NCBI GenBank assembly: GCA_964637365.1
Contig: CAZWWH010000002.1
Span: 62,001-126,000 of the forward strand
Reading direction: 5' to 3'
Origin: Cryptoclostridium sp964637365
GTDB taxonomy: Bacteria > Bacillota > Dehalobacteriia > UBA7702
DNA: 64,000 nt
Part shown: positions 53,627 through 61,953 of the stretch, in pieces
How the letters are laid out: every line of letters begins with the position of its first letter
Position numbering within the stretch: position 1 is the stretch's first letter
Translations under genes and position numbers: made by a program
Notes under the pieces: model-generated
The model's database searches: none
What the model was told of the DNA's origin: nothing
What the model saw: the letters and a program-made list of their open reading frames with translations, nothing else

Positions 53627-54367
53627 TTATTGATTTAATGGTACGATTTCTAAATCGCCCCAGGCAAGCATTTTATCATCCTTAATTAGAAGCACACCGT
53701 CAATTCCATCAATACTCTGTAAAAACAATAGTGTCTTTTCAAAGTCGTCAGGACCTTGAATGCGGTTTCCCCCAGCAGTCGCCGCAGCATCAGCCAGCGG
53801 CGCCGACTGCGCAAGCACGACAACAGCATCGGCCTTACCAAAGCTTAGAGAGGGCCCCACAGTTCCTGAAGAAGTGCAGATTCCCCTTTTTCCCGGTGGT
53901 AAATTGATACCAATTTTTCCAGTAAAAACTGAGTCTCCAGCAAAGATTTCCACGAGCCGTTCTCGGGAAGAGTCGCTTACGATATCTCCCCCATTTTCTA
54001 CAATGATTTCCGTGGCTAAATTTTTTAAGAACTCCCATGCCATTTCAGAAAATGCGCCAGCCACTGCCGCCATAGGACCAACGCCGCAACGGTTGGCTGC
54101 CTGAGCCATAGCCAAAGCCAATGCAGGTACTGTTCCCTGAAGCATCAGAGGCTGTAAGGAGGTTTGAAATTCCGGTTCTGTGAGAATAAATTCCTCCAAC
54201 TCTCTGCGCCTTTCAAAGATAAACTGAAATAAACGCTCCTTCAAATCATCAATATCAATTCCCTGATTGGGAAGTAAGGATACAGATAAATCTGTATCCT
54301 TAACTTGAATTTCAAACGTATTTAATTCATTGTTAATATCTTCTCGATATCTTCGGTCAATATACAT
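53627..54367 (-). CDS. COG2122 (UPF0280) protein of the homocysteine cluster
   Basis: A 246-residue member of UPF0280/COG2122, remotely ApbE-like. Segments MYIDRRYRED at the start and RLVEIFAGDSVFTGKIGI and CTSSGTVGPSLSFGKADAVV are typical. In methanogens the COG2122 protein works with COG1900 and NIL-ferredoxin proteins in making homocysteine from aspartate semialdehyde and sulfide. All three are adjacent here. It overlaps the NIL-ferredoxin gene by one base. Confidence 0.85.
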   Translation of the reverse strand: MYIDRRYREDINNELNTFEIQVKDTDLSVSLLPNQGIDIDDLKERLFQFIFERRRELEEFILTEPEFQTSLQPLMLQGTVPALALAMAQAANRCGVGPMAAVAGAFSEMAWEFLKNLATEIIVENGGDIVSDSSRERLVEIFAGDSVFTGKIGINLPPGKRGICTSSGTVGPSLSFGKADAVVVLAQSAPLADAAATAGGNRIQGPDDFEKTLLFLQSIDGIDGVLLIKDDKMLAWGDLEIVPLNQ

Positions 54368-54777
54368 CAGAATCGCATTTCCATAGCCTTAGCAGGACAA
54401 GCCTTGATACACATACCACAGGCAATACATTTCTCGCTGTCAAATCCAATGTTCCAGCCATCCTCAACATAGTGCAAAGCAGAAGTGGGGCAAAGTCCTT
54501 CGCATTGACCGCAAGAAATACAATTTTCTTCTTTCCAGGAAACCTTATTGGAAAGATCCTCCACTACGACATTGGACCGTTTCAAAAAGTCCATACCGTC
54601 TTTATAATCTTCTTCCCGGCCCTTGATTTCCATAATCAGATAGCCGACTTTTCTCAAGTCAATTTTCGCTTTTAAAATGCTGCATACCAAATTATAATCA
54701 TGAGCCAATACATAAATGATGGGTTCTTCAACCACTTCAGGGTCGAAATGGCAAATAATTTTTTTCTTAATATTCAT
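54367..54777 (-). CDS. NIL-domain / two-[4Fe-4S] ferredoxin protein
   Basis: A 136-residue protein: residues 1-75 form a NIL domain (IIYVLAHDYNLVCSILKAKI) and residues 85-136 carry two clusters, CISCGQCEGLCP and CIACGMCIKACP. The methanogen homologue is the electron-transfer partner of the COG1900 homocysteine enzyme. It starts 12 bases after the COG1900 gene. Confidence 0.9.
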   Translation of the reverse strand: MNIKKKIICHFDPEVVEEPIIYVLAHDYNLVCSILKAKIDLRKVGYLIMEIKGREEDYKDGMDFLKRSNVVVEDLSNKVSWKEENCISCGQCEGLCPTSALHYVEDGWNIGFDSEKCIACGMCIKACPAKAMEMRF

Positions 54778-54789
54778 TTCGATCCCTCC

Positions 54790-56007
54790 TTATTTAATTT
54801 CCAACATTTTATTTTTCATGCCGGAATCTGCCGAAGGCAAAAGCTGGGCAGGCTGTGACAATAAGAAACTACCTTCCTGAATCCATTGCTTTAAGGTTGA
54901 CGCAACCTTCCTTGCCCCGGCATAGCTGGACAGTGAGCCGGTACGGATTTCCTGTCCGTCTATGGTGACTTTCCCACTGCGGAGGTCACGATAATTGGTC
55001 ACAGCCACGCAGCCGGGACGATGAACCTGGTATCCGCCACCGTAATCAATGATTTCCGCCTGAATATCCTTATCCTCTATGCATGTATATTCAAGAATTT
55101 CTTCATTCAAAATAGGAATGGGAACCCCTACCCCTACAGCTAAGCTGACGCCGTAACCGGTAATACTCAAACCGCGGATAAATTCCGTTGACATCCCTTT
55201 CATGTCACCAATTAATGCCATGGTACCTGCGCCTCCCGTGGGAACACCTTTTTCATTCCGTTCTCCACAGGGACTGTGCTGACTACCATGAAAAGCCACA
55301 TAGCCGACACCGCCGCCCAGAAAAATACGAGTACCAATCCCAATCGTTTTGTAGTAGGGATCGTTCAGGAGGGGGCTTAACTGACCGGCAGAACTGTATG
55401 TAATATTCCCCATATGTGGTTTTAAAATGCCCATATAGGAATAAATCGTTTTATCGGAAAGATTCGTGGCAACATTGTAGTTCTGATAGCCGTTTCTGGG
55501 ATTGAACATAGTGGCATAATTAAGATCGTCTAAAGTGATCGTAGTGGACAACTTTTTCTGAGGATAATCGTCGGTTCCATAGCTTTGAGCCTCCATATGG
55601 ATGGGCTTACCGGCAATTAAATCCTCGATGACATGGCCGCCGCCATAACGAAATTCACCGGGATGCACGCTGTTTTTAGGATCATCCTCCGGCAGTTCTG
55701 TAGCGCCGAGGTACGCGTCTACCGCAGCGACGCCTGAATATGCCGGTACGTTATTAAGAGTTACCTTGGTCATACGCATTTTGGGATTGGGATGGCCAAA
55801 ATTCAAAAAGGCGCCGGAAGAGCACATAGCTCCAAAGGTACCGGTAGTAACAACGTCAACTTTTTCTGCTGTCTTTTTCAGTCCCTCTTCTTTGGCCATA
55901 CCGATAATTTCCTCGGCGGTTACTACCACAGCCTTACCCTTTTTTATTTTTTCATTGATTTCTTCATATGTTTTTGTTGACAAAAGATTCTCCCCCAAGT
56001 TCTCCAA
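54790..56007 (-). CDS. COG1900 (DUF39) homocysteine biosynthesis protein
   Basis: A 405-residue protein of the DUF39/COG1900 family (MA1821 type), which inserts sulfide into aspartate semialdehyde to form homocysteine, bypassing O-acyl-homoserine. Recognisable parts: TYEEINEKIKKGKAVVVTAE, VVTTGTFGAMCSSGAFLNFG (with the proposed catalytic Cys), and LGGGVGYVAFHGSQHSPCGE. Members of this family usually end in or next to NIL-ferredoxin modules; here they are separate genes. Confidence 0.9.
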   Translation of the reverse strand: MENLGENLLSTKTYEEINEKIKKGKAVVVTAEEIIGMAKEEGLKKTAEKVDVVTTGTFGAMCSSGAFLNFGHPNPKMRMTKVTLNNVPAYSGVAAVDAYLGATELPEDDPKNSVHPGEFRYGGGHVIEDLIAGKPIHMEAQSYGTDDYPQKKLSTTITLDDLNYATMFNPRNGYQNYNVATNLSDKTIYSYMGILKPHMGNITYSSAGQLSPLLNDPYYKTIGIGTRIFLGGGVGYVAFHGSQHSPCGERNEKGVPTGGAGTMALIGDMKGMSTEFIRGLSITGYGVSLAVGVGVPIPILNEEILEYTCIEDKDIQAEIIDYGGGYQVHRPGCVAVTNYRDLRSGKVTIDGQEIRTGSLSSYAGARKVASTLKQWIQEGSFLLSQPAQLLPSADSGMKNKMLEIK

Positions 56008-56016
56008 GTTTCCCGG

Positions 56017-56211
56017 TTAAATTTTTTCCAGAATAATTTTATGTTCCAACAAGGTCATTTCCTTAATACGGGCTTTTAAAATCTTTCTTTGGCCAAAAAT
56101 ACTTTCCAACATGATATCATCACCACTGGGGACGATTTTATCAACAGCCTCCAGTAAAAGCTCCGGTTCTTCTTTTTCTTGATGTAGTATGTAAACATTG
56201 GCTTCACACAT
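56017..56211 (-). CDS. CooT-like small nickel-binding protein
   Basis: A 64-residue protein beginning MCEANVYIL, with Cys2 as in CooT of the CO-dehydrogenase system, where Cys2 takes part in Ni binding. The pattern VDKIVPSGDDIMLESIFGQR and LLEHKIILEKI fits this beta-rich family. I start at 56211 with AGGT upstream; the longer frame adds MEVKA and would displace the key Cys. It overlaps the DUF3842 gene by eight bases. No CO dehydrogenase is in view. Confidence 0.75.
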   Translation of the reverse strand: MCEANVYILHQEKEEPELLLEAVDKIVPSGDDIMLESIFGQRKILKARIKEMTLLEHKIILEKI

Positions 56212-56626
56212 GGCTTTTACCTCCATATTCTTTTATCAATTCCACTATTTTATCAATTTGATGGGGTAACGGCTCACTAATAGCACCAACAATCTCGATA
56301 TTGCTGCGATTGACGGGAAGTAATATTTTCACAGCGTCAGCGGACCCTACGGCCTCTGCCACTTTGGGAGATACCTCTCCAAACATACTGTTGGCAGCCA
56401 AAATCGAAACAGCCCCGGTAATAATGTCCACCTTTTTGGTTGTCTGGACAATAGCATTTTCTCCTGTAGCGCCTTCATTGGCTCCGGCCTTTAACATTGC
56501 CGCAGTTGCCAGAGCATTGGTACCCAACGCAATGATTTCCACGTCCTCTGACAAATTGCGGCGTAGTTTTTCCGTAATATGGCGGCCAATACCGCCTCCT
56601 TGGCCATCAATCACTGCAATTCTCAT
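56204..56626 (-). CDS. DUF3842 family protein
   Basis: A 140-residue protein beginning MRIAVIDGQGGGIGRHITEK, a Rossmann-like Gly-rich loop suggesting nucleotide or cofactor binding. ALGTNALATAAMLKAGANEGATG is a second conserved area. Function is unknown. ATG at 56626 follows GGAGGT; an earlier in-frame start is unlikely. First gene of the transcript that carries the CooT-like and homocysteine genes. Confidence 0.8.
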   Translation of the reverse strand: MRIAVIDGQGGGIGRHITEKLRRNLSEDVEIIALGTNALATAAMLKAGANEGATGENAIVQTTKKVDIITGAVSILAANSMFGEVSPKVAEAVGSADAVKILLPVNRSNIEIVGAISEPLPHQIDKIVELIKEYGGKSHV

Positions 56627-56653
56627 GGCGACCTCCATTTTGTCTATAATAAT

Positions 56654-56681
56654 ATCATAGGAAAAAATGATAAATTGTCAA
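56654..56681 (-). promoter_or_regulatory. Promoter of the DUF3842-cooT-homocysteine operon
   Basis: Minus-strand TTGACA (56676-56681) and TATGAT (56654-56659) with a 16-base spacer, about 25 bases before the first ATG. Confidence 0.78.
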
Positions 56682-56845
56682 TAAAAAATTTTGTACTTCG
56701 CCTAAGATTTTGGGAACCAAATTACAAATTGCCTCGTTAATATAGACGGGTTTTGAACAATTTGACGATTTGTTTCGAATAAGCGCGTTTTATTGTACAC
56801 AATTTTATTTTACTTATTTTATCATAACACCATAAAATTAACAAG

Positions 56846-56882
56846 GTTCCCCTGTTCAAACCAGGGAACTATGTGATATAAT
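56846..56882 (+). promoter_or_regulatory. PBP gene promoter embedded in an inverted repeat
   Basis: TTCAAA (56855-56860) and TATAAT (56877-56882) with a 16-base spacer. GTTCCC (56846-56851) and GGGAAC (56864-56869) form a 6-bp dyad centred on the -35 box, a likely operator. The rest of 56682-56845 is AT-rich and shows nothing that I would call. Confidence 0.55.
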
Positions 56883-56930
56883 AAAGTAATTCGTTGATAA
56901 TATTTTAGTTTTTATATAGCGGAGGTAATT

Positions 56931-59243
56931 ATGGCAGGAAAAAAACACGCCAACCGAAAGAAAAAGAAAAAACGGACTGGCCGTAAGGTTATACTTATTA
57001 TCGTTCTGGTAATTTTACTGCTTTTGCTGGCTGCCGGCGCAGTAGGAGCTTATCTTGTGGTAAGCAACTACAATGACTTGCCTGAATGGAGCGATATTGA
57101 ACAGGACGGCAAAAGTTACATCTATGACCGTGACGGTAATTTCCTCGTAGAAATTCACGGTACGGAAAATCGTGAAATTGTGGATTATGACAAATTTCCA
57201 CAATACCTTGTCGATGCTGTTGTTTCCACCGAGGATGCCCGTTTTTACGATCATTCCGGCGTTGACTTTATTCGGATTGCCGGTGCTGCAGTGGCAGACT
57301 TGCGTTCCGGCAGCGCCGCGCAAGGCGGCTCCACCATCACTATGCAGCTGGCCAGAAACGCAATCTTGAATACCCAGGAGAAGAAACTGGATCGTAAAAT
57401 TAAGGAAGCCTTAATCGCGTTGCAAATTGAGCGCAAATACAGCAAAGACGAAATCATGGCATTCTATTTGAATGAAGTCTTCATGGGACAAAACATCTAC
57501 GGCATGGAAGCCGCAGCCCAACACTATTTCAACAAAACAGTGTCAGATTTATCGTTAAGTGAGTGCGCACTGTTAGTGGGCATGCTTCCTTCTCCAAATG
57601 CTTACTCTCCCACCAATGATATGGAAAAGGCCAAGAAAGTTCGAAATAAGGTTCTTGATAATATGGTCAAGCATGATATGCTTGATGAAGCCACGGCAGA
57701 GTCAGCCAAGGCTGAGGAAATTGTATTAAACATCCAGGAAAATAAAGACAGTATCGAAGGTTTCTCCTATTTTGTTGATTACGGAATTTCTGAAGCAACG
57801 GAAATCCTTGACGACCTGGGATATGCCAAATCCAAGGTTTACACTGGTGGTTTTCAAATTTACTTGACTCAGGATACTAAAACCCAAAATGCAACCGATG
57901 AAACATATGCTGACAGTAGTTTATTCCCCAAAGGCGTTGGTGAAGACTTGCTCCAGAGTGCCGCAGTGTTTATAGATCCCAATACTGGCGAGATCTTGTC
58001 GATGTCTGGCGGGCGTGAATATGATACCCGTTTTGGATGGAATCGTGCTACGGATATGAAACGTCAGCCTGGTTCCATTATCAAGCCTGTGGTAGCCTAT
58101 GGTCCCGCCTTGGAAGAAGGTTATTCCCCCAACTATAAAATTAAAGATGCTCCCTTTACTTCTGGTGACTATCGTCCCAAGAACTATGACGGAAAATACC
58201 GCGGCATGATCAACATGACCACAGCCTTAAAGTATTCAGTAAACACCACCGCCGTACGCATGCTCAATGAAATCGGCGTGGAAACAGGCTGGGAATTTGG
58301 TGTCAAATGCGGTTTGCCATTGTTGGAAAGCGATAAAGGGCTGGCCTTGGCTTTGGGGGGTATCACGGAAGGTGTAACCCCGTTGAATATGGCGACAGCT
58401 TACTGTTGTTTCGCCAACGGTGGATATCATATTGATCCCACTTCCATCTTAAAAATATGTGATAAAAACGGTAATGTTATTTACGAACATATCCCCAATA
58501 AAGAACAAGTGATGAGCGAATCTACCGCTTATTCCATGAATACTATGTTGAAAGAAACCATTCGAAGCGGTACTGGTACCAAAGCAAATATTGGACGGCC
58601 CGCCGCAGGTAAAACCGGTACGACCCAGCTGCCGAAAGAGTTTGGTAACCGTAAAGGTAATAAAGACTCTTGGTGGGCCGGATACACCCCTGATATTGTT
58701 GGTGTCGTTTGGATGGGCTTTGACCATAACTATAGTGAGAGCGGCCAACCTCAATATATGGTAAATGTATTTGGTGGTCAATATCCTGCTACCGTCTGGA
58801 AACGCATCATTAAAGTTGCCCTGGAAGATGTTCCCGAAAGCGATTGGGAAAAACCAGATGATTATAAGGCAGGTAAGATCAATACCTCAAGCGGTGAATC
58901 GAAAGATGACAGCGATGATGAGGAAAAAGAAAATGACAACGATAATGGTGATAGCGGGGACAATCCTAACGTAACTCCAGATCCGGATCCGACGCCCGAT
59001 CCTACTCCCACCCCGGATCCTACTCCGTCACCAGATCCCACACCAACTCCGGATCCTACTCCCACCCCAGATCCCACACCAACTCCGGATCCGGAACCGA
59101 CACCAGATCCGAGTGTAAATTCTTCCGGAGAATTTTATCAATTTGGTGATGTGAGATGGGAAAATCTCTGGAAAGATTATTTCCATGGATTAAGTCAACT
59201 AAGTTCATTAAGCTTAGATTTTATTGATAAAATTGCCGCTTAA
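56931..59243 (+). CDS. Class A penicillin-binding protein (PBP1A-like)
   Basis: A 770-residue bifunctional peptidoglycan polymerase. A Lys/Arg-rich N-terminus and one membrane anchor (about residues 22-45) precede a GT51 glycosyltransferase (VVSTEDARFYDHSGVD with the catalytic Glu, GGSTITMQLARN). The transpeptidase domain has SIIK (in QPGSIIKP), SVN and KTG (AGKTGTT). After about residue 655 there is an acidic spacer, then a Pro-Asp-Thr repeat, then a 45-residue tail. GGAGG precedes the ATG. Monocistronic. Confidence 0.95.
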   Translation: MAGKKHANRKKKKKRTGRKVILIIVLVILLLLLAAGAVGAYLVVSNYNDLPEWSDIEQDGKSYIYDRDGNFLVEIHGTENREIVDYDKFPQYLVDAVVSTEDARFYDHSGVDFIRIAGAAVADLRSGSAAQGGSTITMQLARNAILNTQEKKLDRKIKEALIALQIERKYSKDEIMAFYLNEVFMGQNIYGMEAAAQHYFNKTVSDLSLSECALLVGMLPSPNAYSPTNDMEKAKKVRNKVLDNMVKHDMLDEATAESAKAEEIVLNIQENKDSIEGFSYFVDYGISEATEILDDLGYAKSKVYTGGFQIYLTQDTKTQNATDETYADSSLFPKGVGEDLLQSAAVFIDPNTGEILSMSGGREYDTRFGWNRATDMKRQPGSIIKPVVAYGPALEEGYSPNYKIKDAPFTSGDYRPKNYDGKYRGMINMTTALKYSVNTTAVRMLNEIGVETGWEFGVKCGLPLLESDKGLALALGGITEGVTPLNMATAYCCFANGGYHIDPTSILKICDKNGNVIYEHIPNKEQVMSESTAYSMNTMLKETIRSGTGTKANIGRPAAGKTGTTQLPKEFGNRKGNKDSWWAGYTPDIVGVVWMGFDHNYSESGQPQYMVNVFGGQYPATVWKRIIKVALEDVPESDWEKPDDYKAGKINTSSGESKDDSDDEEKENDNDNGDSGDNPNVTPDPDPTPDPTPTPDPTPSPDPTPTPDPTPTPDPTPTPDPEPTPDPSVNSSGEFYQFGDVRWENLWKDYFHGLSQLSSLSLDFIDKIAA
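58978..59113 (+). repeat. In-frame Pro-Asp-Pro-Thr repeat in the PBP gene
   Basis: About 12 degenerate units of a 6- or 12-base pattern (GATCC-NACN-CC) code for (DPTPTP)n. Such a tract can expand or shrink by slippage and probably spans the cell wall. Confidence 0.85.
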
Positions 59244-59253
59244 TCTGATCATA

Positions 59254-59284
59254 AAACCGGAAGTTTGCTTCCGGTTTTATGTTT
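59254..59284 (+). terminator. Terminator of the PBP gene
   Basis: AAAACCGGAAG (59255-59265) and CTTCCGGTTTT (59270-59280) with a TTTG loop. Confidence 0.9.
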
Positions 59285-59321
59285 ACTGTAATGACTTTTT
59301 TCATATATTACGAAAAAATAC

Positions 59322-59352
59322 TTGACTTAAACTAAACTTTAACGTTTATAAT
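59322..59352 (+). promoter_or_regulatory. Promoter of the DUF362 gene
   Basis: TTGACT at 59322-59327 and TATAAT at 59347-59352. The spacer of 19 bases is long for a housekeeping promoter. Confidence 0.55.
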
Positions 59353-59410
59353 AAATAAGTAAATAATCATCAAAAAAACTATTTGAATATTTTAATTTAG
59401 GAGAAATTAT

Positions 59411-60544
59411 ATGAAAAAGGCTAAAGTATATTTTACTGACTTTCGCACCGTAGCTTTTGGAGATGGATTACCTAAAAAACTAAAAAAACTGATGCTTAAA
59501 ACAGGGATTGACGAAATTGACATGGAAGGAAAGTTTGTTGCCATCAAGCTTCACTTTGGTGAGCTTGGTAACATCAGCTATTTGAGACCAAATTACGCCA
59601 AAGCTGTGGCAGATTTGGTAAAGGAATTAGGCGGCAAACCATTTTTAACGGACTGCAATACCCTCTATCCTGGCAGCCGTAAAAATGCCCTTGAGCATTT
59701 GGAGTGCGCATGGGAAAATGGTTTTACTCCTCTGACAGTGGGATGCCCCATTCTCATTGGGGATGGCCTCAAAGGCACTGATGATGTTGATGTGCCAGTC
59801 AGTGGTGGTGAGTATGTAAAAGAAGCAAAAATTGGCCGAGCAGTAATGGATGCTGACGTATTTATTAGTCTTACCCACTTTAAGGGACATGAAATGACCG
59901 GATTTGGCGGCGCCATTAAAAATATCGGTATGGGTTGTGGCTCCCGCGCAGGGAAAAAGGAACAGCACAGCAACGGAAAGCCCTATGTCGAAGAGGAATT
60001 ATGCCGTGGGTGCCGTATTTGTCAGAAGGAATGTGCCAATGATGGCCTTGTATTTGACCCAGACACAAAAAAAATGACAGTTGACCAAAACCATTGTGTT
60101 GGTTGCGGGCGCTGTCTTGGAGCCTGCAATTATGATGCAATTATTTTCACCAATGATGCCGCAATAGCAGAATTAAACTGCCGTATGGCGGAATACACCA
60201 AAGCAGTTATTGATGGACGTCCCCATTTTCATGTTTCTCTTGTCGTGGATGTATCTCCTAATTGTGACTGCCATTGCGAAAATGACGCTCCCATTCTTCC
60301 CAATTTAGGGATGTTCGCTTCTTTTGATCCTTTGGCTTTGGATCAAGCTTGCGTCGATGCTTGTTTGGCAGCGACACCTCTACCGAATAGCCAGTTAGCA
60401 GAAAATATGGCGAAAGATGATTTTGTAGATCACCACGACCATTTCACCAATTCGAGGCCAGAATCTGAATGGCGTACTTGTCTCGATCATGCAGAAAAAA
60501 TTGGGATAGGTACAAGGAATTATGAATTAATTACAATTAAATAA
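59411..60544 (+). CDS. DUF362 protein with two 4Fe-4S clusters
   Basis: A 377-residue protein. The DUF362 core (IKLHFGELGNISYLRPNYAK, LTHFKGHEMTGFGGAIKNIG) surrounds a ferredoxin insert with CRGCRICQKECAND and CVGCGRCLGACNYDA. Proteins of this type are widespread in anaerobes and are thought to be electron carriers or redox enzymes, with the reaction unproven. An AGGAG site precedes the ATG. Monocistronic. Confidence 0.9.
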   Translation: MKKAKVYFTDFRTVAFGDGLPKKLKKLMLKTGIDEIDMEGKFVAIKLHFGELGNISYLRPNYAKAVADLVKELGGKPFLTDCNTLYPGSRKNALEHLECAWENGFTPLTVGCPILIGDGLKGTDDVDVPVSGGEYVKEAKIGRAVMDADVFISLTHFKGHEMTGFGGAIKNIGMGCGSRAGKKEQHSNGKPYVEEELCRGCRICQKECANDGLVFDPDTKKMTVDQNHCVGCGRCLGACNYDAIIFTNDAAIAELNCRMAEYTKAVIDGRPHFHVSLVVDVSPNCDCHCENDAPILPNLGMFASFDPLALDQACVDACLAATPLPNSQLAENMAKDDFVDHHDHFTNSRPESEWRTCLDHAEKIGIGTRNYELITIK

Positions 60545-60557
60545 ACTAAAACCAAAT

Positions 60558-60596
60558 ATCAAAGGGACGCATCCTTGTGGGAAGCGTCCCTTTGAT
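60558..60596. terminator. Bidirectional terminator
   Basis: ATCAAAGGGACGC (60558-60570) and GCGTCCCTTTGAT (60584-60596) form a 13-bp stem between convergent genes. Confidence 0.88.
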
Positions 60597-60620
60597 AAAA
60601 TAAGAATTTTAAATGCTTTG

Positions 60621-61577
60621 TTAGAATTCTTCCTTCAAGCTACGGGTAAATAAACCATTAATTGTTTGTTCCGGGTCCGCCTTATCATACAGCGCCCCAT
60701 ATACAGCATTACATATGGGAAGATCCACTTGATATTCCTTACCTAAGTTCATTAGCGCTTTCACTGTATAGTAACCTTCTGCAAGTTTAGTGTATTCCTC
60801 TCCTTTAATAAATACTTCGCCAAAGCGGCGATTATTGCTGAATTGAGAAAAAACTGTAGCTTCATAATCGCCAAGATGACAGAGCCCATAGGCAGAAAGT
60901 TCGGTACCCCCCATAGCTTTGATGAGACGTGCGATTTCTCTGGTACCACGAGACATCAATGCACCTTTTAAGGAGGTCAAACCAAGTCCATCCAGCATTC
61001 CAGCGGCAATACCAATGACATTTTTCGCTGCACCGCCAATTTCATTCCCAATTAAGTCAGAGCCATAATAAAAGCGGATTAAGTCACTGGAGAACGCATC
61101 AACGAGACGTTGTTTCACCGAGGAATCCACGCTGTCTATGACCATACAGTTCGGTACCCCACGAGTAAATTCCTGAACATGACCGGGTCCAAGCCAAACC
61201 GCTACTATATTGGATGGGGCGGTATTTTCCATAACCACCTCAGAAAGACGCTTTCCGGTGGTAATTTCAATCCCCTTCATACAAAGAACAAAAATTTTAT
61301 GTTCCAGATGAAACGTTTTCAGCTCTTCCATCAGGCCACGGAGCCCCTGGGAATTTACAGAAATCACAATGACATCACTCTCTGTTGCTTTAGAAAGATT
61401 GGTCTCCAAAGTGATGGATTTAGGGAGCGTGACCATACCATTTGTTCCAGTCTCCTGAAATTCCTGCATATGCTTGGACGAAGGTCGACCATAGAGCGAT
61501 ACTTCATGGCCGATACGATTGAGATACCAAGCAATAAATGAGCCCCAACGGCCACAACCAATAACAGTTATTTTCAT
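60621..61577 (-). CDS. Glycerol-3-phosphate dehydrogenase-like protein (GpsA family)
   Basis: A 318-residue NAD(P)-dependent dehydrogenase that likely makes sn-glycerol 3-phosphate for lipids. The dinucleotide site is VIGCGRWGSFIAWYL, CMKGIE and GNEIGGAAKNVIGIAAGMLDG hold the catalytic Lys region, and RGTREIARL matches GpsA. It begins VIGCGRWG rather than the usual GAGSWG and may be a paralogue, so I leave the symbol empty. It is followed upstream by the Smr gene 15 bases away. Confidence 0.85.
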   Translation of the reverse strand: MKITVIGCGRWGSFIAWYLNRIGHEVSLYGRPSSKHMQEFQETGTNGMVTLPKSITLETNLSKATESDVIVISVNSQGLRGLMEELKTFHLEHKIFVLCMKGIEITTGKRLSEVVMENTAPSNIVAVWLGPGHVQEFTRGVPNCMVIDSVDSSVKQRLVDAFSSDLIRFYYGSDLIGNEIGGAAKNVIGIAAGMLDGLGLTSLKGALMSRGTREIARLIKAMGGTELSAYGLCHLGDYEATVFSQFSNNRRFGEVFIKGEEYTKLAEGYYTVKALMNLGKEYQVDLPICNAVYGALYDKADPEQTINGLFTRSLKEEF

Positions 61578-61592
61578 ATTCGTTCCTCTAAA

Positions 61593-61829
61593 TTAAATTT
61601 CACGTAAAATTAAATCAGTTTCTCCCGAGCAGAAAGTATCCATACGGAGAACTCTGGGGTGATTCTGATACTCCTGACGCACCATGTCACGAATCTCAGT
61701 ACCTTGATGATAACCGTGAATCACCCGAATACGGTAAGCCTTGGTACGACGCAAACGGCTATCAATGGAAACTTTGGCCTGATAACAATTCATACCGTGA
61801 ACATCCAGTTTTTCAATCCCTGTAGCCAT
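61593..61829 (-). CDS. Small Smr-domain protein
   Basis: A 78-residue stand-alone Smr domain, related to the C-terminal nuclease domain of MutS2. LDVHGMNCYQA is the LDxHG motif and RVIHGYHQGTEI the HGxG-like motif (here HGYHQG). Small Smr proteins may nick DNA or act on RNA at stalled ribosomes. Start at ATG 61829, six bases from GGGAGG. It runs into the gpsA-like gene. Confidence 0.8.
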   Translation of the reverse strand: MATGIEKLDVHGMNCYQAKVSIDSRLRRTKAYRIRVIHGYHQGTEIRDMVRQEYQNHPRVLRMDTFCSGETDLILREI

Positions 61830-61924
61830 CAGCATCCTCCCTTTTGCTATTTCTATATTCTACCGTATTTTTAAGTATCTTTCAAGAAGATACGTTGTAT
61901 ATCCGTTAGATTTTGTGCAATGTA

Positions 61925-61950
61925 ATAAAAAAGAGATGATCGCATCTCTA
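61925..61950 (-). terminator. Terminator of the deacetylase gene
   Basis: Minus-strand AGAGATG and CATCTCT (61932-61949) followed by six T. Confidence 0.7.
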
Positions 61951-61953
61951 TCC

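Noticed and set aside
58978..59113. CRISPR-like or satellite repeat
   Set aside because: The units are contiguous, in frame and encode a Pro-Asp-Thr linker of the PBP; there are no spacers.
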